Below, in pieces: positions 1 through 14,270 of a stretch of DNA of 64,000 bases. Where the stretch lies: the NCBI GenBank assembly GCA_958298945.1, contig CATQJD010000135.1, positions 1-64,000 of the forward strand. The letters are read 5' to 3'. A program made the position numbers and the translations under genes. This DNA comes from Atherix ibis (Eukaryota > Arthropoda > Insecta > Diptera > Athericidae). The notes under the pieces were generated by a model. That model searched no databases. It had not been told where the DNA came from and worked only from the letters and a program-made list of their open reading frames with translations. Within the stretch, counting starts at the first letter, position 1. Each line of letters begins with the position of its first letter.

Positions 1-3000
1 GAAAATTTCTTATAGAAAATTTCTTATATGGAAAATTTCCAATAGAAAATTTCTTATATGGAAAATTTCTTATAGAAAATTTCTTATTTGGAAAATTTCT
101 TGAATGGATAAATTCTTACAAAAAATAACTTATATGGTAAATTTTAATATGGAGAATTTCTTATTGAATATTCCTAATATGGAAAATTTATTATAGAATA
201 TTTCTTATATGGAAAATGTTTATGTGGAGGAAAATTTCTTATAGGAAAATTTCTTATATGGAAAATTTCTTATAGAAAATTTCTTATTTTGGAAAATTTC
301 TTATAGAAAATTTCTTATTTGGAAAATTCTTATAGAAAATTTCTTATATGGAAAATTCTTATAGAAAATTTCTTATATGGAAAATTTATTATAGAAAATT
401 CCTTATATGGAAAATTTCATATAGAAAATTTCTTATATGGAAAATTTCTTATAGAAAATTTCTTATATGGAAAATTTCTTATAGAAAATTTCTTATATGG
501 AAAATTTCTTATGGAAAATTTCTTATAGAAAATTTCTTATATGGAAAATTTCTTATAGAAAATTTCTTATATGGAAAATTTCTATAGAAAATTTCTTATA
601 TGGAAAATTTCTTATAGAAAATTTCTTATATGGAAAATTTCTTATAGACAATTTCTTATATGGAAAATTTCTTATACAAAATTTCTTATATGGAAAATTT
701 CTTATAGAAAATTTCTTTTATGGAAAATTTCTTATATGGAATATTTCTTATAGAAAATTTCTTATATGGAAAATTTCTTATAGAAAATTTCTAATATGGA
801 AAATTTCTTATAGAAAATTTCTGATATGGAAAATTTCTTATAGAAAATTTCTTATATGGTAAATTTCTTATAGAAAATTTCTTATTTGGAAAATTTCTTG
901 AATGGATAAATTCATACAAAAAATAATTTATATGGTAAATTTTAATATGGTGAATTTCTTATTGAATATTCCTAATATGGAAAATTTATTATAGAATATT
1001 TCTTATATGGAAAATGTTTATGTGGAGAATTTCTCATAGAATTTTTCTATATGGAAAATTTCTTATAGAAAATTTTTGATATGGACAATTTCTTATAGAA
1101 AATTTTTTATATGAAAAATTTCTTATATTATATGGAAAATTAATTATAGAAAATTTCTTATATGGCAATTTGGATAAATTCATACAGAAAATAACTTATA
1201 TGGTAAATTTTAATATGGAGAATTTTCTTATTGAATATTCCTATTATGGAAAATTGATTATAGAATATTTCTTATATGGAAAATGTTTATGTGTTAGAAT
1301 TTCTCATAGAATTTTTCTTGTATGGAAAATTTCTTATAGGAAAAATTTTTGATATGCAAAATTTCTTATAGAAAATTTTTTATATGGAAAATTTCTTATA
1401 GAATATTTTTTATATGGAAAATTTCTAATAGGAACATTTTTTATATTGGAAAATTTCTAATAGAAAATTTCTAATATGGAAAATTTCTTATAGAAAATTT
1501 CTTATATGGTAAATTTCTTATAGAAAATTTTTTATATGGAAAATTTCTTATAGACAATTTCTTATCTGGAAAATTCTTATAGAAAAATTTCTTATCTGGA
1601 AAATTTCTAATAGAAAATTTCTTATCTGGAAAATTTCTTATATGGAAAATTTCTTATAGAAAATTTCTTATATGGAAGAATTTCTTATAGAAAATTTCTT
1701 ATATGGAAAAATTTCTTACAGAAAATTTCTTATATGCAAAATTTCTTATAGAAAATTTCTTATATGCAAAATTTCTTATAGAAATTTTCTTATATGCAAA
1801 ATTTCTTATAGAAAATTCTCTTATATGCAAAATTTCTTATAGAAAATTTCTTATATGGAAAATTTCTTATAGAAAATTTCTTATATGGAAAATTTCCAAA
1901 TAGAAAATTTCTTATATGGAAAATTTCTTATAGAAAATTTCTTATTTGGAAATTTCTTGAATGGATAAATTCTTACAAAAAATAACTTATATGGTAAATT
2001 TTAATATGGAGAATTTTCTTATTGAATATTCCTAATATAGAAAATTTATTATAGAATATCTTCTTCTATGGAAAATGTTTATGTGGAGAATTTCTCATAG
2101 AATTTTTCTTATATGGAAAATTTCTTTATAGAAAATTTTTGATATGGACAATTTCTTATAGAAAATTTTTTATATGGAAAATTTCTTATATTATATGGAA
2201 AATTTATTATAGAAAATTTCTTATATGGCAATTTGGATAAATTCATACAGAAAATAACTTATATGGTAACTTTTAATATGGAGAATTTCTTATTGAATAT
2301 TCCCTAATATTGAAAATTGATTATAGAATATTTCTTATATGGAAAATGTTATGTGTAGAATTTCTCATAGAATTTTTCTTGTATGGAAAAATTTCTTATA
2401 GAAAATTTTTGATATGCAAAATTTCTTAATAGAAAATTTTTTATATGGAAAATTTGTTATAGAACATTTTTTATATGGAAAATTTCTAATAGAACATTTT
2501 TTATATGGAAAATTTCTAATAGAACATTTTTTATATGGAAAAATTTCTAATAGAACATTTTTTATATGGAAAATTTCTTATAGAACATATTTTATAAGCA
2601 AAATTTCTTCACGAAATTATGTGGGAAAATTTCTTATATGGAGAATTTCTTTTAGAAATGCCCTTATATGGAAAATTTCTTATAAAAAATTTCTTATATG
2701 GAAAATTTCTTATAGAAAATTTCTTATATGGAAAATTTCTATAGAAAATTTCTTCTATGGAAAATTTCTTATAGAAAATTTCTGATATGGAAAATTTCCT
2801 ATAGAAAATTTCTTATATGGAAATTTTATTATAGAAAATTCCCTTATATGGAAAATTTCCTTATAGAAAATTTCTTATATGGGAAAATTTCTTATAGAAA
2901 ATTCCTTATATGGAAAATTTTCTTATAGAAAATTTCTTATATGGAAAATTTCCTTATAGAAAATTTTTTATATGGAAAATTTCTTATAGAACATATTTTT

Positions 3001-3420
3001 ATAGGAAAATTTCTTCACGAAATTATGTGGAAAATTTTCGTATATGGAGAATTTCTTTTAGAAATGCCCTCTTATATGGAAATTTCTTATAAAAAATTTC
3101 TTGATATGGAAAATTTTTTATAGAAAATTTCTTATATGGAAAATTTCTTATAGAAAATTTCTGATATGAAAAATTTCCTATAGAAAATTTCTTATATGGA
3201 AAATTTATTATAGAAAATTCCTTATATGGAAAATTTCTTATAGAAAATTTCTTATATGGAAAATTTCTTATAGAAAATTTCTTATATGGAAAATTTCTTA
3301 TAGAAAATTTCTTATATGGAAAATTTCTTATAGAAAATTCCTTATATGGAAAATTTCTTATAGAAAATTTCTTATATGGAAAATTTCTTATAGAAAATTT
3401 CTTATATGGAAAATTTCTTT
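1..3420. repeat. Indel-rich left edge of the satellite
   Basis: Same satellite, but single-base insertions and losses are frequent, mostly in homopolymers and doublets. Examples are a missing T near 328 and 355, extra T near 1222 and 2025, ATTCTCTTATATG near 1806, TTCCAAATAG near 1883, TATTCCCTAAT near 2299, a lost T in AATGTTATGTG near 2346, ATATGGGAAAA near 2879 and GCCCTCTTATATG near 3066. From about 3420 onward such phase breaks become rare and most length differences are whole 30-bp steps. Either this is a more decayed array edge, or it is poorly polished long-read sequence near a contig end. Confidence 0.7.
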
Positions 3421-6400
3421 ATAGAAAATTTCTTATATGGAAAATTTCTTATAGAAAATTTCTTATATGGAAAATTTCTTATAGAAAATTTCTTATATGG
3501 AAAATTTCTTATAGGAAATTTCTTATATGGAAAATTTCTTATGGAAAATTTCTTATACAAAATTTCTTATATGGAAAATTTCTTATAGAAAATTTCTTTT
3601 ATGGAAAATTTCTTATATGGAAAATTTCTTATAGAAAATTTCTTATATGGACAATTTCTTATAGAAAATTTCTAATATGGAAAATTTCTTATAGAAAATT
3701 TCTGATATGGAAAATTTCTTATAGAAAATTTCTTATATGGTAAATTTCTTATAGAAAATTTCTTATTTGGAAAATTTCTTCAATGGATAAATTCATACAA
3801 AAAATAATTTATATGGTAAATTTTAATATGGAGAATTTCTTATTGAATATTCCTAATATGGAAAATTTATTATAGAATATTTCTTATATGGAAAATGTTT
3901 ATGTGGAGAATTTCTCATAGAATTTTTCTTATATGGAAAATTTCTTATAGAAAATTTTTGATATGGACAATTTCTTATAAAAAATTTTTTATATGAAAAA
4001 TTTCTTATATTATATGGAAAATTTATTATAGAAAATTTCTTATATGGCAATTTGGATAAATTCATACAGAAAATAACTTATATGGTAAATTTTAATATGG
4101 AGAATTTCTTATTGAATATTCCTAATATGGAAAATTGATTATAGAATATTTCTTATATGGAAAATGTTTATGTGTAGAATTTCTCATAGAATTTTTCTTG
4201 TATGGAAAATTTCTTATAGAAAATTTTTGATATGCAAAATTTCTTATAGAAAATTTTTTATATGGAAAATTTCTTATAGAATATTTTTTATATGGAAAAT
4301 TTCTAATAGAACATTTTTTATATGGAAAATTTCTAATAGAAAATTTCTAATATGGAAAATTTCTTATAGAAAATTTCTTATATGGTAAATTTCTTATAGA
4401 AAATTTCTTATATGGAAAATTTCTTATAGACAATTTCTTATCTGGAAAATTTCTTATAGAAAATTTCTTATCTGGAAAATTTCTAATAGAAAATTTCTTA
4501 TCTGGAAAATTTCTTATATGGAAAATTTCTTATAGAAAATTTCTTATATGGAAAATTTCTTATAGAAAATTTCTTATATGCAAAATTTCTTATAGAAAAT
4601 TTCTTATATGCAAAATTTCTTATAGAAAATTTCTTATATGCAAAATTTCTTATAGAAAATTTCTTATATGCAAAATTTCTTATAGAAAATTTCTTATATG
4701 GAAAATTTCTTATAGAAAATTTCTTATATGGAAAATTTCCAATAGAAAATTTCTTATATGGAAAATTTCTTATAGAAAATTTCTTATTTGGAAAATTTCT
4801 TGAATGGATAAATTCTTACAAAAAATAACTTATATGGTAAATTTTAATATGGAGAATTTCTTATTGAATATTCCTAATATGGAAAATTTATTATAGAATA
4901 TTTCTTATATGGAAAATGTTTATGTGGAGAATTTCTCATAGAATTTTTCTTATATGGAAAATTTCTTATAGAAAATTTTTGATATGGACAATTTCTTATA
5001 GAAAATTTTTTATATGGAAAATTTCTTATATTATATGGAAAATTTATTATAGAAAATTTCTTATATGGCAATTTGGATAAATTCATACAGAAAATAACTT
5101 ATATGGTAACTTTTGATATGGAGAATTTCTTATTGAATATTCCTAATATGGAAAATTGATTATAGAATATTTCTTATATGGAAAATGTTTATGTGTAGAA
5201 TGTCTCATAGAATTTTTCTTGTATGGAAAATTTCTTATAGAAAATTTTTGATATGCAAAATTTCTTATAGAAAATTTTTTATATGGAAAATTTCTTATAG
5301 AACATTTTTTATATGGAAAATTTCTAATAGAACATTTTTTATATGGAAAATTTCTAATAGAACATTTTTTATATGGAAAATTTCTTATAGAACATTTTTT
5401 ATATGGAAAATTTCTTATAGAACTTATTTTATAAGGAAAATTTCTTCACGAAATTATGTGGAAAATTTCTTATATGGAGAATTTCTTTTAGAAATGCCCT
5501 TATATGGAAAATTTCTTATAAATTTCTTATAATTTCTTATATGGAAAATTTCCTATAGAAAATTTCTTATATGGAAAATTTATTATAGAAAATTCCTTAT
5601 ATGGAAAATTTATTATAGAAAATTCCTTATATGGAAAATTTCTTATAGAAAATTTCTTATATGGAAAATTTCTTATAGAAAATTTCTTTTATGGAAAATT
5701 TCTTATAGAAAATTTCTTATATGGAAAATTTCTTATAGAAAATTTCTTATATGGAAAATTTCTTATAGGAAATTTCTTATATGGAAAATTTCTTATGGAA
5801 AATTTCTTATAGAAAATTTCTTATATGGAAAATTTCTTATAGAAAATTTCTTATATGGAAAATTTCTTATACAAAATTTCTTATATGGAAAATTTCTTAT
5901 AGAAAATTTCTTATATGGAAAATTTCTTATACAAAATTTCTTATATGGAAAATTTCTTATAGAAAATTTCTTTTATGGAAAATTTCTTATATGGAAAATT
6001 TCTTATAGAAAATTTCTTATATGGACAATTTCTTATAGAAAATTTCTAATATGGAAAATTTCTTATAGAAAATTTCTGATATGGAAAATTTCTTATAGAA
6101 AATTTCTTATATGGTAAATTTCTTATATAAAATTTCTTATTTGGAAAATTTCTTGAATGGATAACTTCATACAAAAAATAATTTATATGGTAAATTTTAA
6201 TATGGAGAATTTCTTATTGAATATTCCTAATATGGAAAATTTATTATAGAATATTTCTTATATGGAAAATGTTTGTGTGGAGAATATCTCATAGAATTTT
6301 TCTTATATGGAAAATTTCTTATAGAAAATTTTTGATATGGACAATTTCTTATAGAAAATTTTTTATATGAAAAATTTCTTATATTATATGGAAAATTTAT

Positions 6401-9400
6401 TATAGAAAATTTCTTATATGGCAATTTGGATAAATTCATACAGAAAATAACTTATATGGTAAATTTTAATATGGAGAATTTCTTATTGAATATTCCTAAT
6501 ATGGAAAATTGATTATAGAATATTTCTTATATGGAAAATGTTTATGTGTAGAATTTCTCATAGAATTTTTCTTGTATGGAAAATTTCTTATAGAAAATTT
6601 TTGATATGCAAAATTTCTTATAGAAAATTTTTTATATGGAAAATTTCTTATAGAATATTTTTTATATGGAAAATTTCTAATAGAACATTTTTTATATGGA
6701 AAATTTCTAATAGAAAATTTCCAATATGGAAAATTTCTTATAGAAAATTTTTTATATGGTAAATTTCTTATAGAAAATTTCTTATATGGAAAATTTCTTA
6801 TAGACAATTTCTTATCTGGAAAATTTCTTATAGAAAATTTCTTATCTGGAAAATTTCTAATAGAAAATTTCTTATCTGGAAAATTTCTTATATGGAAAAT
6901 TTCTTATAGAAAATTTCTTATATGGAAAATTTCTTATAGAAAATTTCTTATATGCAAAATTTCTTATAGAAAATTTCTTATATGCAAAATTTCTTATAGA
7001 AAATTTCTTATATGGAAAATTTCTTATAGAAAATTTCTTATATGGAAAATTTCCAATAGAAAATTTCTTATATGGTAAATTTCTTATAGAAAATTTCTTA
7101 TTTGGAAAATTTCTTGAATGGATAAATTCTTACAAAAAATAACTTATATGGTAAATTTTAATATGGAGAATTTCTTATTGAATATTCCTAATATGGAAAA
7201 TTGATTATAGAATATTTCTTATATGGAAAATGTTTATGTGTAGAATTTCTCATAGAATTTTTCTTGTATGGAAAATTTCTTATAGAATATTTTTGATATG
7301 CAAAATTTCTTATAGAAAATTTTTTATATGGAAAATTTCTTATAGAAAATTTTTTATATGGAAAATTTCTAATAGAACATTTTTTATATGGAAAATTTCT
7401 AATAGAACATTTTTTATATGGAAAATTTCTTATAGAACATTTCTTTTATGGAAAATTTCTTATAGAAAATTCCTTATATGGAAAATTTCTTATAGAAAAT
7501 TTCTTATATGGAAAATTTCTTATAGAAAACTTTTTATATGGAAAATTTCTTATAGAAAATTTTTTATATGGAAAATTTCTTATAGAAAATTTCTTATATG
7601 AAAAATTTCTTATAGAAAATTTCTTATATGGAAAATTTATTATAGAAAATTTCTTATCTGGAAAATTTCTTTTAGAAAATTTCTTATCTGGAAAATTTCT
7701 TTTAGAAAATTTCTTATCTGGAAAATTTCTTTTAGAAAATTTCTTATCTGGAAAATTTCTTATAGAAAATTTCTTATATTGAAAATTTCTTATAGAAAAT
7801 TTCTTATATGGAAAATTTCCTATAGAAAATTTCTTATATGGAAAATTTCCTATAGAAAATTTCTTATATGGTAAATTTCTTGAACGGATAAATTCATACA
7901 AAAAATAACTTATATGGTAAATTTTAATATGGAGAATTTCTTATTGAATATTCCTAATATGGAAAATTTATTACAGAATATTTCTTATATGGAAAATGTT
8001 TATGTGGAGAATTTCTCATAGAATTTTTCTTATATGGAAAATTTCTTATAGAAAATTTTTGATATGGACAATTTCTTATAGAAAATTTTTTATATGGAAA
8101 ATTTCTTATATTATATGGAAAATTTATTATAGAAAATTTCTTATATTGCAATTTGGATAAATTCATACAGAAAATAACTTATATGGTAACTTTTAATATG
8201 GAGAATTTCTTATTGAATATTCCTAATATGGAAAATTTATTATAGAATATTTCTTATACGGAAAATGTTTATGTGTAGAATTTCTCATAGAATTTTTCTT
8301 GTATGGAAAATTTCTTATAGAAAATTTTTGATATGCAAAATTTCTTATAGAAAATTTTTTATATGGAAAATTTCTTATAGAACATTTTTTATATGGAAAA
8401 TTTCTAATAGAAAATTTCTTATATGGTAAATTTCTTATAGAAAATTTCTTATTTGGAAAATTTCTTGAATGGATAAATTCTTACAAAAAATAACTTATAT
8501 GGTAAATTTTAATATGGAGAATTTCTTATTGAATATTCCTAATATGGAAAATTTATTACAGAATATTTCTTATATGGAAAATGTTTATATGGAAAATTTC
8601 TAATAGAACATTTTTTATATGGAAAATTTCTTATAGAACATTTTTTATATGGAAAATTTCTTATAGAACTTATTTTATATGGAAAATTTCTTCACGAAAT
8701 TATGTGGAAAATTTCTTATATGGAGAATTTCTTTTAGAAATGCCCTTATATGGAAAATTTCTTATAAAAAATTTCTTATATGGAAAATTTCTTATAGAAA
8801 ATTTCTTATATGGAAAATTTCTTATAGAAAATTTCTTATATGGAAAATTTCTTATAGAAAATTTCTTATATGGAAAATTTATTATAGAAAATTCCTTATA
8901 TGGAAAATTTCTTATAGAAAATTTCTTATATGGAAAATTTCTTATAGAAAATTTCTTATATGGAAAATTTCTTATAGAAAATTTCTTATATGGAAAATTT
9001 CTTATAGAAAATTTCTTATATGGAAAATTTCTTATAGAAAATTTCTTATATGGAAAATTTCTTATAGAAAATTTCTTATATGGAAAATTTCTTATAGAAA
9101 ATTTCTTATATGGAAAATTTCTTATACAAAATTTCTTATATGGAAAATTTCTTATACAAAATTTGTTATATGGAAAATTTCTTATAGAAAATTTCTTTTA
9201 TGGAAAATTTCTTATATGGAAAATTTCTTTTAGAAAATTTCTTATATGGAAAATTTCTTATAGAAAATTTCTTATATGGAAAATTTCTTATAGAAAATTT
9301 CTAATATGGAAAATTTCTTATAGAAAATTTCTTATATGGAAAATTTCTTATAGAAAATTTCTTATATGGTAAATTTCTTATAGAAAATTTCTTATTTGGA

Positions 9401-10311
9401 AAATTTCTTGAATGGATAAATTCATACAAAAAATAATTTATATGGTAAATTTTAATATGGAGAATTTATTATTGAATATTCCTTATATGGAAAATTTATT
9501 ATAGAATATTTCTTATATGGAAAATGTTTATGTGGAGAATTTCTCATAGAATTTTTCTTATATGGAAAATTTCTTATAGAAAATTTTTGATATGGACAAT
9601 TTCTTATAGAAAATTTTTTATATGAAAAATTTCTTATATTATATGGAAAATTTATTATAGAAAATTTCTTATATGGCAATTTGGATAAATTCATACAGAA
9701 AATAACTTATATGGTAAATTTTAATATGGAGAATTTCTTATTGAATATTCCTAATATGGAAAATTGATTATAGAATATTTCTTATATGGAAAATGTTTAT
9801 GTGGAGAATTTCTCATAGAATTTTTCTTATATGGAAAATTTCTTATAGAAAATTTTTGATATGGAAAATTTCTTATAGAAAATTTTTTATATGAAAAATT
9901 TCTTATATTATATGGAAAATTTATTATAGAAAATTTCTTATATAGCAATTTGGATAAATTCATACAGAAAATAACTTATATGGTAAATTTTAATATGGAG
10001 AATTTCTTATTGAATATTCCTAATATGGAAAATTGATTATAGAATATTTCTTATATGGAAAATGTTTATGTGTAGAATTTCTCATAGAATTTTTCTTGTA
10101 TGGAAAATTTCTTATAGAAAATTTTTGATATGCAAAATTTCTTATAGAAAATTTTTTATATGGAAAATTTCTTATAGAATATTTTTTATATGGAAAATTT
10201 CTAATAGAACATTTTTTATATGGAAAATTTCTAATAGAACATTTTTTATATGGAAAATTTCTTATAGAACATTTTTTATATGGAAAATTTCTTATAGAAC
10301 ATATTTTATAT
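3421..10311. repeat. Left subarray: alternating hubs and dimer runs
   Basis: Regularly phased satellite. Hubs occur in pairs about 270 bp apart (near 3781/4050, 4801/5071, 6153/6425, 7881/8151, 9409/9677/9949), separated by dimer runs. GCCC cassettes at 5496 and 8742 are of the left type. A long homogeneous dimer run occupies about 8760-9360. No gene is present; the long ORFs on both strands here (for example 8581-9372) are satellite frames. Confidence 0.9.
4036..4204. repeat. Representative hub module
   Basis: A block of decayed 15-mers that is nearly constant wherever it occurs. In order it holds GGCAATTTGGATAAATTC, ATACAGAAAATAACTTAT, ATGGTAAATTTTAAT, ATGGAGAATTTCTTAT, TGAATATTCCTAAT, a TTGATTATAG or TTTATTATAG step, AATGTTTATGTG, and TCTCATAGAATTTTTCTT. 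Roughly 90 copies, counted by eye, lie across the window at spacings from ~270 bp to ~2.8 kb. Three flavours of its first element are common: TTTGGATAAATTCATACAG, GAATGGATAAATTC and AACGGATAAATTC. Confidence 0.85.
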
Positions 10312-10423
10312 GTGTTCTAAATTGCTTAAAGAAAATTTTTATATGGAAAATTTCTTATACAAAATTTCTTATATAGGAAAATTTCTTATAGGAAATTTTT
10401 TATATAAGATAAATTTTTTTTTT
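10312..10423. repeat. Poly-T cassette copy 1
   Basis: Starts GTGTTCTAAATTGC (others have AAATTTC) and ends in GATAAA followed by ten T. The internal part has CAAAATTTCTTATATAGG, and TTTTTTATATAAGATAAA just before the T-run. Confidence 0.85.
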
Positions 10424-11463
10424 CTTATAGAAAATTTTTTATATGGAAAATTTCTTATAGAAAATTTTTTATATGGAAAATTTCTTATAGAAAATTTCTA
10501 ATATGGAAAATTTCTTATAGAAAATTTCTAACATGGAAAATTTCTTATAGAAAATTTCTTATATGGTAAATTTCTTATAGAAAATTTCTAATATGGAAAA
10601 TTTCTTATAGAAAATTTCTTATATGGTAAATTTCTTATAGAAAATTTCTTATATGGAAAATTTCTTATAGACAATTTCTTATCTGGAAAATTTCTTATAG
10701 AAAATTTCTTATCTGGAAAATTTCTTATAGAAAATTTCTTATCTGGAAAATTTCTTATAGAAAATTTCTTACATGGAAAATTTCTTATAGAAAATTTCTT
10801 ATATGGAAAATTTCTTATAGAAAATTTCTTATATGCAAAATTTCTTATAGAAAATTTCTTATATGCAAAATTTCTTATAGAAAATTTCTTATATGCAAAA
10901 TTTCTTATAGAAAATTTCTTATATGGAAAATTTCTTATAGAAAATTTCTTATATGGAAAATTTCCAATAGAAAATTTCTTATATGGAAAATTTCTTATAG
11001 AAAATTTTTGATATGGACAATTTCTTATAGAAAATTTTTTATATGAAAAATTTCTTATATTATATGGAAAATTTATTATAGAAAATTTCTTATATGGCAA
11101 TTTGGATAAATTCATACAGAAAATAACTTATATGGTAAATTTTAATATGGAGAATTTCTTATTGAATATTCCTAATATGGAAAATTGATTATAGAATATT
11201 TCTTATATGGAAAATGTTTATGTGTAGAATTTCTCATAGAATTTTTCTTGTATGGAAAATTTCTTATAGAAAATTTTTTATATGGAAAATTTCTAATAGA
11301 ACATTTTTTATATGGAAAACTTCTAATAGAACATTTTTTATATGGAAAATTTCTTATAGAATATTTTTTATATGGAAAATTTCTAATAGAACATTTTTTA
11401 TATGGAAAACTTCTAATAGAACATTTTTTATATGGAAAATTTCTTATAGAACATATTTTATAT

Positions 11464-11576
11464 GTGTTCTAAATTTCTTATAGAAAATTTCTTATTTGGA
11501 AAATTTCTTATACAAAATTTCTTATATAGGAAAATTTCTTATAGGAAATTTTTTATATAAGATAAATTTTTTTTTT
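11464..11576. repeat. Poly-T cassette copy 2
   Basis: T-run of ten. The second element reads CTTATAGAAAATTTCTTATT rather than CTTAAAG, a form shared with copies 5 and 8. Confidence 0.85.
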
Positions 11577-12618
11577 CTTATAGAAAATTTTTTATATGGA
11601 AAATTTCTTATAGAAAATTTCTTATATGGAAAATTTCTTATAGAAAATTTCTAATATGGAAAATTTCTTATAGAAAATTTCTTATATGGTAAATTTCTTA
11701 TAGAAAATTTCTTATATGGAAAATTTCTTATAGACAATTTCTTATCAGGAAAATTTCTTATAGAAAATTTCTTATCTGGAAAATTTCTAATAGAAACATT
11801 CTTATCTGCAAAATTTCTTATAGAAAATTTCTTATATGGAAAATTTCTTATAGAAAATTTCTTATATGGAAAATTTCCAATAGAAAATTTCTTATATGGT
11901 AAATTTCTTATATGGAAAATTTCCAATAGAAAATTTCTTATATGGTAAATTTCTTATAGAAAATTTCTTATTTGGAAAATTTCTTGAATGGATAAATTCT
12001 TACAAAAAATAACTTATATGGTAAATTTTAATATGGAGAATTTCTTATTGAATATTCCTAATATGGAAAATTTATTACAGAATATTTCTTATATGGAAAA
12101 TGTTTATGTGGAGAATTTCTCATAGAATTTTTCTTATATGGAAAATTTCTTATAGAAAATTTTTGATATGGACAATTTCTTATAGAAAATTTTTTATATG
12201 AAAAATTTCTTATATTATATGGAAAATTTATTATAGAAAATTTCTTATATGGCAATTTGGATAAATTCATACAGAAAATAACTTATATGGTAAATTTTAA
12301 TATGGAGAATTTCTTATTGAATATTCCTAATATGGAAAATTTATTATAGAATATTTCTTATATGGAAAATGTTTATGTGTAGAATTTCTCATAGAATTTT
12401 TCTTGTATGGAAAATTTCTTATAGAAAATTTTTGATATGCAAAATTTCTTATAGAAAATTTTTTATATGGAAAATTTCTTATAGAATATTTTTTATATGG
12501 AAAATTTCTAATAGAACATTTTTTATATGGAAAATTTCTAATAGAACATTTTTTATATGGAACATTTCTTATAGAACATTTTTTATATGGAAAATTTCTT
12601 ATAGAACATATTTTATAT

Positions 12619-12731
12619 GTGTTCTAAATTTCTTAAAGAAAATTTTTTATATGGAAAATTTCTTATACAAAATTTCTTATATAGGAAAATTTCTTATAGG
12701 AAATTTTTTATATAAGATAAATTTTTTTTTT
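12619..12731. repeat. Poly-T cassette copy 3
   Basis: T-run of ten, CTTAAAG form. The dimers after it are T-rich (GGAAAATTTTTTATAG repeated). Confidence 0.85.
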
Positions 12732-13533
12732 CTTATAGAAAATTTTTTATATGGAAAATTTTTTATAGAAAATTTTTTATATGGAAAATTTTTTATAGAA
12801 AATTTTTTATATGGAAAATTTCTTATAGAAAATTTCTAATATGGAAAATTTCTTATAGAAAATTTCTAATATGGAAAATTTCTTATAGAAAATTTCTTAT
12901 ATGGTAAATTTCTTATAGAAAATTTCTAATATGGAAAATTTCTTATAGAAAATTTCTTATATGGTAAATTTCTTATAGAAAATTTCTTATATGGAAAATT
13001 TCTTATAGACAATTTCTTATCTGGAAAATTTCTTATAGAAAATTTCTTATCTGGAAAATTTCTTATAGAAAATTTCTTATCTGGAAAATTTCTTATAGAA
13101 AATTTCTTACATGGAAAATTTCTTATAGAAAATTTCTTATATGGAAAATTTCTTATAGAAAATTTCTTATATGCAAAATTTCTTATAGAAAATTTCTTAT
13201 ATGCAAAATTTCTTATAGAAAATTTCTTATATGCAAAATTTCTTATAGAAAATTTCTTATATGCAAAATTTCTTATAGAAAATTTCTTATATGGAAAATT
13301 TCTTATAGAAAATTTCTTATATGGAAAATTTCCAATAGAAAATTTCTTATATGGTAAATTTCTTATAGAAAATTTGTTATTTGGAAAATTTCTTGAATGG
13401 ATAAATTCAAACAAAAAATAACTTATATGGTAAATTTTAATATAGAGAATTTCTTATTGAATATTCCTAATATAGAAAATTTCTTATAGAACATTTTTTA
13501 TATGGAAAATTTCTTATAGAACATATTTTATAT

Positions 13534-13645
13534 GTGTTCTAAATTTCTTAAAGAAAATTTCTTATATGGAAAATTTCTTATACAAAATTTCTTATATAGG
13601 AAAATTTCTTATAGGAAATTTTTTATATAAGATAAATTTTTTTTT
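13534..13645. repeat. Poly-T cassette copy 4
   Basis: T-run of nine, the only one not ten. CTTAAAG form. Confidence 0.85.
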
Positions 13646-14270
13646 CTTATAGAAAATTTTTTATATGGAAAATTTCTTATAGAAAATTTTTTATATGGAA
13701 AATTTCTTATAGAAAATTTCTAATATGGAAAATTTCTTATAGAAAATTTCTAATATGGAAAATTTCTTATAGAAAATTTCTTATATGGTAAATTTCTTAT
13801 AGAAAATTTCTAATGTGGAAAATTTCTTATAGAAAATTTCTTATATGGTAAATTTCTTATAGAAAATTTCTTATATGGAAAATTTCTTTTAGACAATTTC
13901 TTATCTGGAAAATTTCTAATAGAAAATTTCTTATCTGGAAAATTTCTTATAGAAAATTTCTTATCTGGAAAATTTCTTATAGAAAATTTCTTACATGGAA
14001 AATTTCTTATAGAAAATTTCTTATATGGAAAATTTCTTATAGAAAATTTCTTATATGCAAAATTTCTTATAGAAAATTTCTTATATGCAAAATTTCTTAT
14101 AGAAAATTTCTTATATGCAAAATTTCTTATAGAAAATTTCTTATATGGAAAATTTCTTATAGAAAATTTCTTATATGGAAAATTTCCAATAGAAAATTTC
14201 TTATATGGTAAATTTCTTATAGAAAATTTCTTATTTGGAAAATTTCTTGAATGGATAAATTCAAACAAAA

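Noticed and set aside
10412..10423. T10 runs as poly(A) tails of inserted retroposons on the minus strand
   Set aside because: No retroposon body or target duplication flanks them. The sequences on both sides are satellite variants repeated identically in ten units.
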